Assembly (NCBI GenBank): GCA_964023205.1 | Contig: OZ026836.1 | Coordinates: 1,991,501-2,055,500, forward strand | Length of the DNA: 64,000 nucleotides | Direction: 5' to 3' | Source of the DNA: Lutraria lutraria | Lineage: Eukaryota > Mollusca > Bivalvia > Venerida > Mactridae | Part shown: one piece after another, positions 51,075 through 62,690 of the stretch | Layout: the number at the start of each line of letters is the position of its first letter | How positions within the stretch are numbered: position 1 is the stretch's first letter | Notes under the pieces: generated by a model | Seen by the model: the letters and a program-made list of their open reading frames with translations, nothing else | Database searches by the model: none | What the model was told of the DNA's origin: nothing | Program-made: the position numbers and the translations under genes

Positions 51075-51542
51075 CTATATGATAACAGAAACGTTTTATG
51101 CGAAAATAAAAAGGGGGTCACTGATCTCGTTTTTGAGTTATCTGCCCTTGAATTTGGATTTTTTGCTTATTTTAGGTCATTTCAAGGGCAGATAATTCAC
51201 CATAATGGAAAGCAATGCCTCATCTATTTTCATTTTTAAGTAGCCGACTTCTTTTCATGTCATCATGAAATACTTCATGAATTTTTAAGGAATGTTTTTT
51301 TAATTTTTTCTTTCTTTACCTAAACCAATGCCAATTTTCTTAAAAATGGCCTAATTTTGAAGAATGTTCAGTCTCAAGACCAAGAATAAAATGAAAAACA
51401 TTAATCAAAAGTAAAACCATGGTATTTGAGATTTATGTATGAAATGACCTAAATAAGCAAAAATTCAAGGGCATATAACTCAAAAACGAGATCAGTGACC
51501 CCCAGTTTTTTTTCACTTGAAATGTTTCTGTTATCATATGCT
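51075..51542. repeat. Long inverted repeat, ~100-bp arms
   Basis: Left arm (about 51075-51185) contains ATATGATAACAGAAACGTTT, GGGGGTCACTGATCTCGTTT and CATTTCAAGGGC-like words. The right arm (about 51440-51542) is its reverse complement: CTCAAAAACGAGATCAGTGA, CCCCC..., TTTCTGTTATCATAT. Arms are about 90% alike by eye and separated by ~255 bp. It looks like a foldback element or inverted duplication, intergenic. Confidence 0.75.
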
Positions 51543-52662
51543 ACGATTATGCAAAGTTTTAAAAAAATTCATTGATCAGTTTTAATTTTTCTTGTATGTC
51601 TATGTGAAAAATGGAGCGAACTACCGAAAACGTCTTTAAAGGAAAGGTAGTCGTCATGAATACGAGGCTGGTTTGATCTCCCAAGATTTCATAAAGAACG
51701 TAGTAAAGATCCTTGATTATTTTCATTGAATATGTATCATTCATAAATCATTCACCATGAGCTTTTTCAAAATTGTGCAATTTGTAAACATGAAATCGGA
51801 AATGCTATATAATCATAGAAAGGGGAGAGTACCAATTAGTAATAAAACCTCCCTTTGTGATATTTAAGTCAAATAACAACTGACCCAGGTCCAACACTTG
51901 GAAATGTTGTATGGTTGAAAGTTTATCAATAATGTTTGAATGTCACTATTTGTAAGGATCAAGTACCTCTAACTTAAGTTCATTGTCATTGTAAGTTTGT
52001 ATTAGGGCCAATTAGCCTTAAACTTTATTTTGAAAATTAATTTATGAAAACATACGCTTGCTTCTAAGTCACATTAATGAAGATTTCTTGTCACTTGCAC
52101 CAGTGTTAAACATACTATAACATTATGTAGAGTATTATTCATTACCTGATCAGCCACTTTATGCAGACAGCAGTTAGGTTCCTTCCAAGCAGAATATTGT
52201 GACATGTGACCAAAAACTAGTATATAATGTGAGGCTAGCAAATGTTGGATGATAATTTTGCAATTATTTTGTTACATTCCAATCATATATCTTTTTCTGA
52301 GAATCTTTCATCAGGGTTATTTACATTTAAATGAAAAATTTCAGGCTGAAAAACAAACCAATTAATGCTCAAAGGTTTTCTCTACCAACTACATTTTGAA
52401 CTTGACCTTTGACTCGCAGATTCGGATATTTGAAATTTACATCAGACATCTGGTAAATAAAATCATCTCAAATTTTAAGTTCTATTTAAACCTGAGATGT
52501 CTATCATCAAAGTACTGAAAGTACTCATGGAAACTATTGTTTAGTTTGCAAAAATGAAACATGAATTAGTATTACAGTAAACTGACAATTGATATCAACC
52601 AAGTTTATATCTCTAAGTTATGCACATAATGAACAAAGATAGACACATGTTTACAATATACA
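51543..52662. other. Intergenic interval, nothing recognised
   Basis: AT-rich; no coding exon or repeat family recognised. The RNF2 3' UTR is thought to end near its right edge. Confidence 0.35.
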
Positions 52663-52668
52663 TTTATT
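52663..52668 (-). terminator. Candidate polyadenylation signal of RNF2
   Basis: TTTATT reads AATAAA on the minus strand, about 1.5 kb past the RNF2 stop. The intervening 52669-54158 has no coding signal and would be a long 3' UTR, common for this gene; nearer signals cannot be excluded. Confidence 0.35.
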
Positions 52669-54158
52669 GATGACAATGTACATGTATGTGTATGCAGTAA
52701 CATTAACATCTTACAAACAAATATATACAAAAACAAAGTCACAAAATTCATACAACTTTTTCAGAAATACACATTAAAGCACCTGCTGATCATATAAATA
52801 CAGTGCAAGATATTCTTACAATTAATGGCAATAAATTTATAAGTTAAGCAAGTAAAGCAACACAAAGTCAGTGAAAGGTTCAACAAAAGGAATAAAACAC
52901 AATCAACACAAAAGTGTTACATTACAAAAATAAGCCTTCCTAACAAGCAAAAAGTAATAGAATTAGTTTGAGTTATCAATATAGAGAAATAATCGATTTA
53001 TCAATAATGAAAACCTTCAAAAAAAAAGTTCATTTTAAATTCATGATGACAATAACACATGGTTACCCTTTCATTTCTCCCTAGTATGATAAGACAATAG
53101 GGAACATAAGAAATTATTTATGTAAGCAAATGTTGCGGATATTCTTGATTAACATCCAATGCTAACCCTATCAATACGGGATGTATCTACTAGGTCTGTC
53201 AAGTTTACGTTACTGAACATTCACTTGTCAAGTAATAAACAAAACAACTTGTGTACATGTCTCCATCTTATGTCACAGTGTAGTTAGTTATCCAGTGTGA
53301 AGTGTAAATGCTAGTAAACATAGCTGAGGTTTAAAGTGTAAACATGATGGTAACAAATAATGCTTTTTCCTTATTTATCATGTCATTAAATAAAGCTACA
53401 AAAATAGTAACAATACTTCAGAATTTCCAGTTTTTGTTTGAATTCTATGTTGTTAACAGTCAAGGTCAAGGAGAGAAAATTCAGAAAGATAATTAATTCA
53501 AATTGCTTCAATATTTCAAGAAAAGAATGACACAAAAATAATGTTTACTCAACTGACTAAATGCTTATTGCTTTTGACAAAAAACAGCATGATTTAAACA
53601 TACAATCCTAGTAACTACTATTGGGTCTGGGGTTATAAAACTTGAGAACAGTCTCTGAGCTCAAATCTCAATTCCATTATCAGAGTATTATGGTTGAAAA
53701 GATAGCGCTGATTAATGTTTAAATACATACTCTGATAAACTATACTGTCCAACTACATGTAATGTATCAATGAAATCATAATTAACTTAGAAATTTGAAA
53801 GACAAGATACGAGTTTGAGCTCAGAGACCGATCGCAAGTTCTATAAACTTTGGACTTGGAAACAAACATCCCAGTGTTTACTCCAGAAACAGATTGATTT
53901 GAAAATTGTGCATAAGAACTTAAGATGAACACATCAGACAAGCAGTTGTTTTAAACAACAGCATCTGAACATCAAGTTTATTCCTCTGGCACAACAGTAA
54001 AGCTATCAACACAAGCAGAATGTTGATCTCTGTGCGTACGAGCAAATGAGTAACTTAAAGTAATGCAATAAGCAGTCTAACTGTTTGAGACTTAATAGTC
54101 TTAAGTGTCTCCACGTAATACTTCTTAAAGTTAAACAAACTGATTCATGTCCCATATT

Positions 54159-57100
54159 TCACTTTTCACGGTTTTTACTCGGTGAATCTGCTGTTTTCTT
54201 CTGTCGTGTATAGTACATTTCCAAGGGTTTGTTCACTTTCCAATATTTATCATTCACTTGATCTAAAGTCATGCTACCAGCAAGAGGAGCATAATTCTCC
54301 CCATTGGATGAAATGAATATGGCATATCTACTCTCTTCAGCTGTGGAAGGATCTGAAATTTAAAAAAATATATATGTAGAACAAGTGTGCCAGGTCACAA
54401 AATACGCCTGTCAAAATTCATTTTTCAAAGCGTCAAGGGGCATAACTCAGAAATGCCTGGGCCGATTGGGCTGGTTATCGAACTTGACTGAGATATCATG
54501 GCCATAAACATTTAGAGAGCCGACACCATTGTGGACATTTCATTTATCTAAGTGCACTATTTCTTGATGGAATCTGTTTGTTCAAAATCAGTAATTAGGC
54601 CAGTAATTCAAATCGCTTAAACGGAGATGAATCACAAAAGTCAAAGTAAATATTTCACATTATGACAACAAATTTACACATAGGGAAAAACTAAGGCCTG
54701 GTTTTGCGCATAAGATGTAAACTTAGGAGACTTGGATACATGCTTTGAACTAATTTTTAGACGTTGACAGAGGTGTGAGGGATAACCAATAACAACTCTG
54801 TGTAGAGATTGCTTATATGTATTACAACGAAAATGTATTAGAAATATCAAGAGCAAACAGAGAAAAAACTACTACATACATAAATAAGAGGGCCATGATG
54901 GCCCTTCACTCTTTCACCTGTGTGAGCAACTTCTTTTATATCAATATTTAACTAAGAGAGCCTAACACTAACCTAGAAATCATCAAGACGGACATTCTGA
55001 TCGACTTCCATTGAGACTTAATAAAACTAGAATGTGTCTGGAGGATGCAAATGCCCCCGCTGAGAGCTAAATCATAAAGGGGCCATAACTTCTGTGCAAA
55101 TGTTGTGATCTTGTTAGCCTGTATTTCATTATTACACACCTCCATGTAAAATATGAAACCGATCCATTGACTATTTCTTGAGTTATTGATCGGAAACCAC
55201 CTTTAAGCTAAGATTTAAGTCAAAAAGGGGCCATAATTCCTGTGAAAGTGTTTTGATTTTACCGGATATCGAACTTGACCTGTATTTTATTATAATACAT
55301 CTTCATGCAAAATAAGAAACCAATGAATGAAATATTTCTTGAGTTATTGATCGGATACCAAAATTTGAACGGACGTAAGGACATACAGACAGGGGTAACA
55401 CTATATGACCTTCTGCCATTTTGAATGGTGGGTGAATAAAAATGTCTCTACAGTGTTGTCAAGGTTTTCCTGTGATTTGACCAGACCTATTTTTTCCCGC
55501 AGATGAGCCTTGTTGGATCCAAGACATTCTGACAAAGTTTGATGAAGATCCAATCAAAACGGTGACCTCAAGAGTGTTCACAGGATGCCAGACACCAGAC
55601 AACGGACACAGACTGATCCTAATAAATATATATCACCTTTGAGCACTACGTCTCAGCTGAGCTTAAAACATATATGGTTACAACAGACAACTATTCATTA
55701 CATACCAGCATCATTCTGAACTTCTAAGGACAATCTTATGGCAAGGTACTTGGACAGATGATCCACTGAAAAAAATTATCAACTTATAATTTTCATAATT
55801 ATCAAAATAATGGTTGTTTTAACAATGTTCTGGAAAACTAAGAATTAGAATTTGATTTAACAGTTAGAATTTTCTAAATAGGAGCATTATGTTATTATAC
55901 CTACACAGCGTTGCTGTACAGTAAAATATAATCAAGAGCTACTTATTAACAAATTTTACAAATATTTATAAGCTGCTGAAAAAAAACAAAGAATATCAAA
56001 AGACTTAACATATATTATGAAAGCAATGTCATTTGAATACTTCTCACCTGTGGCATTCGCTGTAGTTTTAATATAGCGAGCTTCCTCAGATTTTTCAACA
56101 ATAATACCATCTTTGGGATAGGGTTTAAATACAAGTTCTATTTCATTGAGTTGTGGAGGAGGTTCTGGCTGACTAGATTCTGGTAATCCATCAAGAAGCG
56201 AGTTTTCAGTGCTGGAATCATCAGAAAATGGCCTTATCTTCTTTCGAGGAGTATTGTCATTCGATGTACAAGAACCAGTATCATTTCTAAGTAATGCATC
56301 TGCCTCTGACGCATGTTTACGAACTCTTTGTGCTCTGTTTAATGCTTGTTGTCTCAAACCTTCTTCAATACTAAAAATCAACAAAAAACATTTAACATAA
56401 TATTATTAAATCAAAAGAAAATTATGCATACCAACAGCAAATTATGAAGGAATTCCTAAAATTTGTTTCTACAATAAGATATGAAGAAGTTTAATTTACC
56501 TTCAAATCTTAAAAAACAAGTCAAAAACGCTTCAATCCACTAGTGAAGTAAATACGCACAGCTTTCACCATAGCAACCCTCTTTAGTAATCATGATTTTT
56601 TATTTTTAATCTATTCTTCACTATCACTAATAAAAACAATATAGCAATGACTTGATCTTCTTCTAAGTCTCTCACTGTCATGATAATATTCATAAATCAG
56701 GAATTTTATCTTTCACAATCTTCACTAACAATTCTGATGTGCACTTATCTCACCGAGGGGTTGGCAGTATCCAGATAGATAGTATGTAATGTAGTGAAAA
56801 GTGAATAGACTACTACTGACTAGTGTGCATGACTGCATCACAGACCGTATATTTGAAGACAAATTTTTATGTTTGAAACACAGTCAAAGTTTTCTTTTAT
56901 CAAATTATGATCACACCTGTCATGTCTGACTGTTGTCTGCCTAAAATGTAATGTTCAGTAAAAATGGGGTTTCCTGTTGTCTTTTGTAGCGGTGTGTATA
57001 TAATATTTATTAGGGCTGGGTACCACGGTATTTACAAGATATCACGGTGATATCACGGTATAAACACGGTATACCTCGTTCTTTATCAAGTCTTGTCCAG

Positions 57101-60100
57101 CTATAGCAGTGCTTGTTAAAATTGATTATTAATTGATGATAGCGTGAATTTTTAGACTGAATTTATGTTTGGTATGAAAGGAGACAAATGTCTATCACAA
57201 CATTTCCAGATTTTATCTTCAATTTCTTTGGCTCTTTCTTCTACTCCTTTACCTTGTTGTTGCAATATTATTAAAATGTAATGGGAGATGTTTTTATGAA
57301 CTTAGAATAATAGTCCATTAAGTTTTAAACATAAACTGAATAACATTTTAAGGTCCTGGCAAATGGAGATTTCATCCTGAATGTTCATCACATGATTAAC
57401 TATCAAAGATTAGACACCACCATCAGAACAGATTATCAATAAACACCCATTAGAAGATGTATGGTTGCACAATGTAGTGCTGTTATCCGAAATGTGTCAT
57501 CCGAAATTCATATACTTTATGCAAATATAAATGTGACAACCGTTCTTGAAAATTAATGAGTTTTTGATACTTTTTTGGTCATTAAGCTTAATGAAACATT
57601 ATATTAGATAACATAAGATTCAATAAGTACTATCAACACGTTATAATGATTGTCAAGTGAATTGTATAACAATTTTCGGAAAATACGACACGGACCGTAT
57701 TGTATGGTACAAACATTATTAAATACCACTGACGATGTAGACATGAATATCTCACAACTTTGTCATCTGCATTATGAATCACAGCTTGAGTTTGTTTTGG
57801 TCGCCCGATATTTATTTTACTCGCCAGGGCAATCGGACGAGTGCTAATTTCGAAGACTTACGTATGACAATGATAACATCGCCGATATTCGTCTCGGAAT
57901 TACATTGGTAGTAAACATGGCGGCACCCGGCGAGCATTGACTGCTAGCATATACGTTCAAAATGCGAGCATGGGTCCGAACAGCACCTTATTAAGACAAT
58001 ACCTTACTCTTCATTAGTTGCTAATGTGGTGATTATTCTGATAAAATACCGGTATTCCGTCAGGGTTTTCCCTTAGATTTTTCATATGAGGGTCCCAAGA
58101 CCCTCAGGGTTTGTATTTTGTGGGTCCTTGAGAAATTTTGGCGGTCCCATATACGGATATGCATTTTTTGCTGAAGTTAAGATAACCCAATAATCTATCA
58201 TACTTTTGATTATTAAGTGTTTGAGATCAAACTTATAAATACTTAATACAATAGCAAAATCACATGATTTATGGTTTTATTTCAACTGAACTATCAAACT
58301 GACTACTGATTTTGTGTAGACTAGTCTCCATGTGCATTTAATTTACTGATCAGTCAATGAGCCCCAAGTTCGATAATTAGCAGAAAGAAAAACATTTTAG
58401 CAGGAAGGAAAACGTCTATTTGTCTAATCCAATTGCGGGTCCCGAGGATGCAAATTACTCTGGAAATGAGAGTCCCACTCCCAGGTCACAAAGTTGAGTT
58501 AGGGACGCAGAAAACATGCGTCAGAGAAATCCCTGTTCCGTGATGATACCGCGGTATGGTACCGTCGGACCTTTATACCATGGTAACCGGTAATACCGCG
58601 CACCCCTAATATTTATAAATTGGCTGGGATATTCACCAGCCCGATTAGCTCAGTTGGTAGAGCATCTGACTTGCATGCAGGAGGTTGCGGGTTCGAGACC
58701 CGTATCGGGTACATTATAATTCCTCCTCCTAATCCTATTACATTTGGTGCTGTGTGTGACTAGCCTTGGAATCCTAGAGCTACCTAGGTGAAGCAAATGG
58801 CTGGGTTAGTTTAAAGAGCCTGTGGTTGTCGCGATTAATTACTTTGAATAAAAAGGAACTCCGAAGGAGGAATGTAGCGGTGTGTATACAATATTTATAA
58901 ATTGGCTGGGATATTCACCAGCCTGATAAGCTCAGTAACTCAGTTGGTAGAGCATCTGACTTGCAAGCAGGAGATCCATGTTCGAGCCCCGCATCAGGGT
59001 ACATTATTTTCTTCCTCCTATTTCATCTTTAAATGAAATATTTTTTTGATGCATAACTTTTTAAGATGTAAAATTCCACAGTACTAAGAAATTAGACCAA
59101 ATTGGAATAATGTGTGTAAGGACGACCAACATTTTATAACAACCATCATCATCAAGGACTTATATACATGGATGGATTCGCAATTGCATATAAAATAGCT
59201 CAAACGATATCAAGAGATGATCCCATCTAATGCATTGTTATATACTCTGCAATGTCCGATAGCTGTAATCGGGTGTTTACAAACTTAAACACACTAAAAA
59301 ACTCTAACAATCGGGTATGGGAAATTGGTTGGAATGCAACAAATTTCATAAAGTTATTGAGATACACTTAAAATCCACAACTGTATAAGTTACATGCTTT
59401 GAAAAAGGCATCAGTCGAGCATTTTAAATTCCAAGATGGCGGACATTCGGAATACCACAATGTTTTAACTGTTGTAAACATTCGGATCATCACGGCTTTT
59501 TTTGCTACTGAAAACAGGAGCATGAAATCCTGTTGATTCACGTGTCACTACGGTGACTACCGGGGATTTGATTACTTCTGTTAATACGGAAGTTGCGAAT
59601 CCATCCATGTATATTATAAGTCCTTGTCATCATGCTGGCCGCAGGACAACTGCCTTTCAAAAAAAAATACCCCTGTAAAAGTATTTTTTACACCATATAA
59701 TAATTTAAAAGGATATTATGTCATGTACACAATATATACCTATGTGTCAATGCTGTTGTATTATGATGTTTGTTCAACTCTGCCAAAACCCTCTCCTGGT
59801 GTGCCTCGTATTCATCACGACTCGGATAGATCTTTGATATTAGAGCATCGAAATTTGGATCTGGTCGAAGCGAACGCTTGGACACTAATTTCTTTCTACA
59901 AGTTGGGCACTCTTTATTTCCGCTTCTTAAAGCGGTAATGATACAGTCTTGACAAAAGCGATGTAAACACTCTTTTGTTGTCATCGTATTTTTTAACATA
60001 TCTAAACAAATTGGGCACATGAGTTCACTATGCAGACTTCTAGGAGAAACTGCTATTTCTGTGTTATCCGTAATTGCTTCCTGAGGAGTCCGGTGCAACT

Positions 60101-60155
60101 CGTAGAGGCTCAATTCCCATGTTTGAGTCGGTGCGTGAGGGGTTTCATTCGCCAT
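54159..60155 (-). CDS. RNF2: RNF2/RING1-type Polycomb E3 ubiquitin ligase, complete
   Basis: Exons in transcript order: 59740-60155, 56048-56370, 55706-55765, 54159-54352. The sum is 993 nt (330 aa plus stop; human RNF2 is 336 aa), with GT-AG junctions in phase. Residues ~13-50 contain [19 protein letters not shown] and [20 protein letters not shown]. The C3HC4 RING is intact at ~46-85 ([17 protein letters not shown]), followed by [20 protein letters not shown]. After a divergent Ser-rich linker, the RAWUL domain begins at [20 protein letters not shown] and ends [14 protein letters not shown]. Family knowledge: this is the catalytic subunit of PRC1, which monoubiquitinates histone H2A together with a PCGF protein; RAWUL binds CBX/RYBP. 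The N-terminal block is nearly identical to vertebrates. ATG at 60155 gives [13 protein letters not shown]. Intron 1 carries three mobile or tRNA-derived insertions. Confidence 0.96.
54393..54560. repeat. Dispersed repeat fragment (GTCAAGGGGCATAACTCAG)
   Basis: Contains AAAGCGTCAAGGGGCATAAC, CTGGGCCGATTGGGCT and GAACTTGACTGAGATATCAT, typical of dispersed non-coding repeats that contain 'GGGGCATAACT'. I have no second full copy in this window, so membership in a family is inferred. RNF2 intron 3. Confidence 0.35.
54888..55665 (-). repeat. Composite dispersed repeats in RNF2 intron 3
   Basis: The left part has AGAGGGCCATGATGGCCCTT (a palindrome) and two related blocks with AAAGGGGCCATAA(C/T)T...CTGTG and TTTCTTGAGTTATTGATCGG. 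The right part, 55410-55665, is the reverse complement of the 11183-12245 family (GTGAACACTCTTGAGGTCAC, TTTGATTGGATCTTCATCAA, AGCTCAGCTGAG on the minus strand). Confidence 0.6.
57011..58608. mobile_element. Non-autonomous hAT-like element, 1598 bp
   Basis: Flanked by an exact 8-bp direct repeat ATATTTAT (57003-57010 and 58609-58616), the hAT target-duplication length. The left end is TAGGGCTGGGTACCACGGTA and the right end, reverse-complemented, is TAGGGGTGCGCGGTATTACC; TAGGG(C/G)TG ends are typical of animal hAT elements. No transposase-like frame is recognised, so it is probably mobilised in trans. The insertion site lies in a tRNA-derived repeat within RNF2 intron 1. Confidence 0.8.
58639..58711 (+). 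tRNA. tRNA-like sequence, anticodon TGC (Ala-like), possibly SINE head
   Basis: A 73-nt cloverleaf: acceptor GCCCGAT/ATCGGGT, D arm GCTCAGTTGGTAGAGC, anticodon stem TCTGA/GCAGG with one mismatch at its base, loop CTTGCAT, T arm GCGGGTTCGAGACCCGT. A and B boxes are intact. However, the acceptor differs from a normal tRNA-Ala, no T-run terminator follows closely, and a degenerate copy at 58919-59003 shares the same leader. It is therefore more likely a tRNA-derived repeat than a working gene. Confidence 0.5.
58919..59003 (+). pseudogene. Degenerate copy of the tRNA-like body
   Basis: CCTGATAAGCTCAGTAACTC repeats part of the D arm (a 10-bp internal duplication), followed by AGTTGGTAGAGCATCTGACT, TGCAAGCAGGAGATCCATG and TTCGAGCCCCGCATCAGG. 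The anticodon and T stems are disturbed. Confidence 0.7.
59153..59626. mobile_element. 474-bp MITE with 7-bp target duplication
   Basis: Ends CAAGGACTTATATACATGGA (left) and TCCATGTATATTATAAGTCC-TTG (right) are inverted repeats extending about 32 bp to GGATTCGCAA/TTGCGAATCC. TCATCAT flanks both sides (59146-59152 and 59627-59633). No coding capacity. It lies in RNF2 intron 1, about 110 bp from the exon 1 donor. Confidence 0.8.
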
Positions 60156-60284
60156 TTTGAAATTTTAAATTAACTTTTACGAATAGTTCGGACGAATATT
60201 GTTGTCGTCTAGAAGAGTTTAATAATCAAAGCACTGAGGGTACCGACAGGAACGAAGTTTACATGTGTTAAATAAAACCAGTCT

Positions 60285-60530
60285 TTGATGAACAGTTCAC
60301 AAAATGTTGATCAGTTTATTCATGATTTGTTCATCAGTTTATTCATGACCTACAAATTGAACAGGAAGTTCATGAACAAATGTCCATGAAAATGTGATTT
60401 TCATTAATTAGGTTCATGAATTATTGATGAATTATTTTTATGAAAATTAGATGAACTTTGACTAACAATTCATGAAACTTCCTAAACGGATCATGAACTT
60501 ATGATGATGATCATGAACAGTTGTAGTGTT
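60285..60530. repeat. TTCATGA/TCATGAA-rich segment with inverted symmetry
   Basis: TTCATGA or its near variants occur about ten times in 240 bp (e.g. GTTCATGAACAAATG, GGTTCATGAATTATTG, GATCATGAACTTATG). CAGGAAGTTCATGAAC (about 60362) and TTCATGAAACTTCC (about 60469) are inverted around a centre near 60425. It lies directly upstream of RNF2. Confidence 0.55.
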
Positions 60531-60839
60531 CCCCAACTTTAAACTTTAAAAGATTTTTCTTTTGACAGATTTGCGTTGTTTGATGTGTGAAATTGAAAAA
60601 TAACGTCTGTAAACGTATAAAAATCACGGAATCGAGTGCCTATGATTATATCCGGTTCAGCATTTAACTGGATTACCTGACGGGCTACAAAGCAAATGCG
60701 GAGGCATTATATATCCCATGCCGGTTTAATTAGAACAAAAATCGTTAACCGCCTACTTTGAGTTATTAGTAACCGCCCATAGCAGTCCGGTTAAGGTTAC
60801 GTTTTTAAAAATATTCAATATATATTTTCATAATAATTA

Positions 60840-61850
60840 ATATACTTATTAATAATTGTTTTATATGATAAAAATACGTTATTTCAGGGAAAATAGTTCA
60901 TTTATATAGCCAAATAGTGATTTTGTGACTGTTTTATAACATTAAACCGACGTACGGAAACAACATTTTACTACGGAAACAACATTTTATTTCAAATGTT
61001 TACAAAGATATATGTCATATATTTTAATAAAACTAAAAATCCTTATTATGAATTGTTTTATATGATAAAAATACGTTATTACAGGAAATTTGGTTAATTT
61101 ATATAACCAAATAGTTATGTTGTGGCTGTTTTCATAGCGTTGAACCGACATACGAAAACAACTATTTTCTACGGAAACAACTTTTATGTACGGAAACAAC
61201 TTTAAAATCAGATGTTTAAAAAGATATATGTCATATGTTCATAACAATAAATATCTTTATTTTGAATTGGTATATATGATAACAATACGTTATTTCCGAA
61301 AAAAAAATATGTTCATTTAGATAGCCAAATAGTGAATTTGAGGCGCTTTTATTGCGTTCAAATGGCCTACGGAAACAACTTTTTTCTACGGAAACAACTT
61401 TTAAATCTGATGTTTCCGAAAGTTTTATTCAACTTATATAACCAAATAGTGGCTTTGTGGCTGTTTTTTTTATTGTGTTTAACAATATTCGGAAACAACT
61501 ATTTTCTACGAAAACAACTTTTAAATGGACAAATGCTCATAGATAAAGTGCACTTGTATTATAATAAAAATTATTATCATTATTATGGTTTGTTATAGAT
61601 TTGTATATAAGATAAAAATGCATTTATTGCAAAACATACGTTCATATAGCCTAATAGTGATTGTGTGGCTGTTTTATTTCGTATTAACGATATACGGAAA
61701 CAACTTTTATGTTATGAAACAACTTTTAATTTTGATGTTCATTACGACAAACGTCATAAATTTCGATAACAATTAAAATCTTTCATAATAATTGTTATTT
61801 TTCATTTTATGTGACTTTGTGCTGAAAAGGTATTCGGAAACAATGTCAAC
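60840..61850 (+). repeat. Satellite array, left inverted arm (CGGAAACAAC units)
   Basis: About five diverged units of ~200 bp in tandem. Each contains GATAAAAATACGTTATT, ATAACCAAATAGTGATTTTG, TGACTGTTTT, AACCGACATACGGAAACAAC and TACGGAAACAACTTTTA. Copies degrade towards the inner end. See the opposite-orientation array at 63046-63606. Confidence 0.85.
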
Positions 61851-61859
61851 TTTAATAAA

Positions 61860-62690
61860 AAATATTACCTTTATTATGGTTTGATAAGTATGATAAGTAT
61901 ATATTATTTCAATAAATTTAGTTTGTTTTTTATTTTCAAAATGGTGATTTTATGACTGTATGGTGTGAAAAGATTTGGATATTATATTGAATGTTTATAT
62001 GATATTTTTTTTTCCAAATGTTGTATGTTGATAAAATTCATAATATATATTAAAAAATATTATTTTTGTTTCTTTTTCAACTTTTAGGACATGGCTTAAA
62101 CATAATTGGTGTATAATTTGTTTCTATATAGAACATGTATTTAGCACATCAAATTAATTGATCGGCTAATTGATCAGCGGATAATGGTTAACTAAACAAA
62201 CTTTCACACCTCTGATTGGTATAATTTAATCAACTACGGATTATAGTTACACGTGTACAAAAAAGATTATCACACCTGGGTAAGTGTCCCAGATTAGTAC
62301 TGTAGTATCTGTTTGAAGTCATTGTTAAATTAATTAAAGGACATTACATGTTAATGATGTTTAATTTCAGAAGAAGTCCAAAAATAGCATAAAAACAAAG
62401 AATTTAGGTGGAGTCTAATAAAATATTGTTAAAAACATTTATAAGTTATGTATATAAAATGTCCTTGATTTTGTAAGCAGTTCATAATTTCATTGCGTTA
62501 TATATATCGTAATGTTCAAATGATTGTTTATGAGAGAAGGATAAAATCTTTGATTTTTTGTGTTTAAATTTTTATTGTGATATAATTGACGGAAATGACC
62601 AAATCGGACTTTTATTAGTGTTATTTTTTATGAACATTGATGAACATTGGATTTTATTAATATTCTTTTTGTGTTTAATTTGTGATATTA
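61860..62690. other. AT-rich core between the inverted satellite arms
   Basis: No protein family or repeat recognised. It would contain the 5' UTR/promoter of the tentative Cys-rich exon. Below it, 62880-63045 holds a short direct duplication (GTATGTCTGTGA(A/T)AACTAG, ATATAGTATTATAAT). Confidence 0.35.

Larger units (their letters stand above)
56985..59003 (+). repeat. Duplicated tRNA-derived unit, first copy split by a hAT-like element
   Basis: The leader GTAGCGGTGTGTATA(T/C)AA then TATTTATAAATTGGCTGGGA, TATTCACCAGCC is followed by a tRNA-like body. It occurs with leader at 56986-57010 plus 58617-58638 and body 58639-58711, and again intact at 58874-59003. Removing 57011-58608 plus one 8-bp duplicate restores a continuous leader identical in layout to the second copy. 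Confidence 0.75.

Noticed and set aside
57650..57847. 65-codon frame inside the hAT-like element as a transposase remnant
   Set aside because: No hAT dimerisation or catalytic motif is visible; short and isolated.
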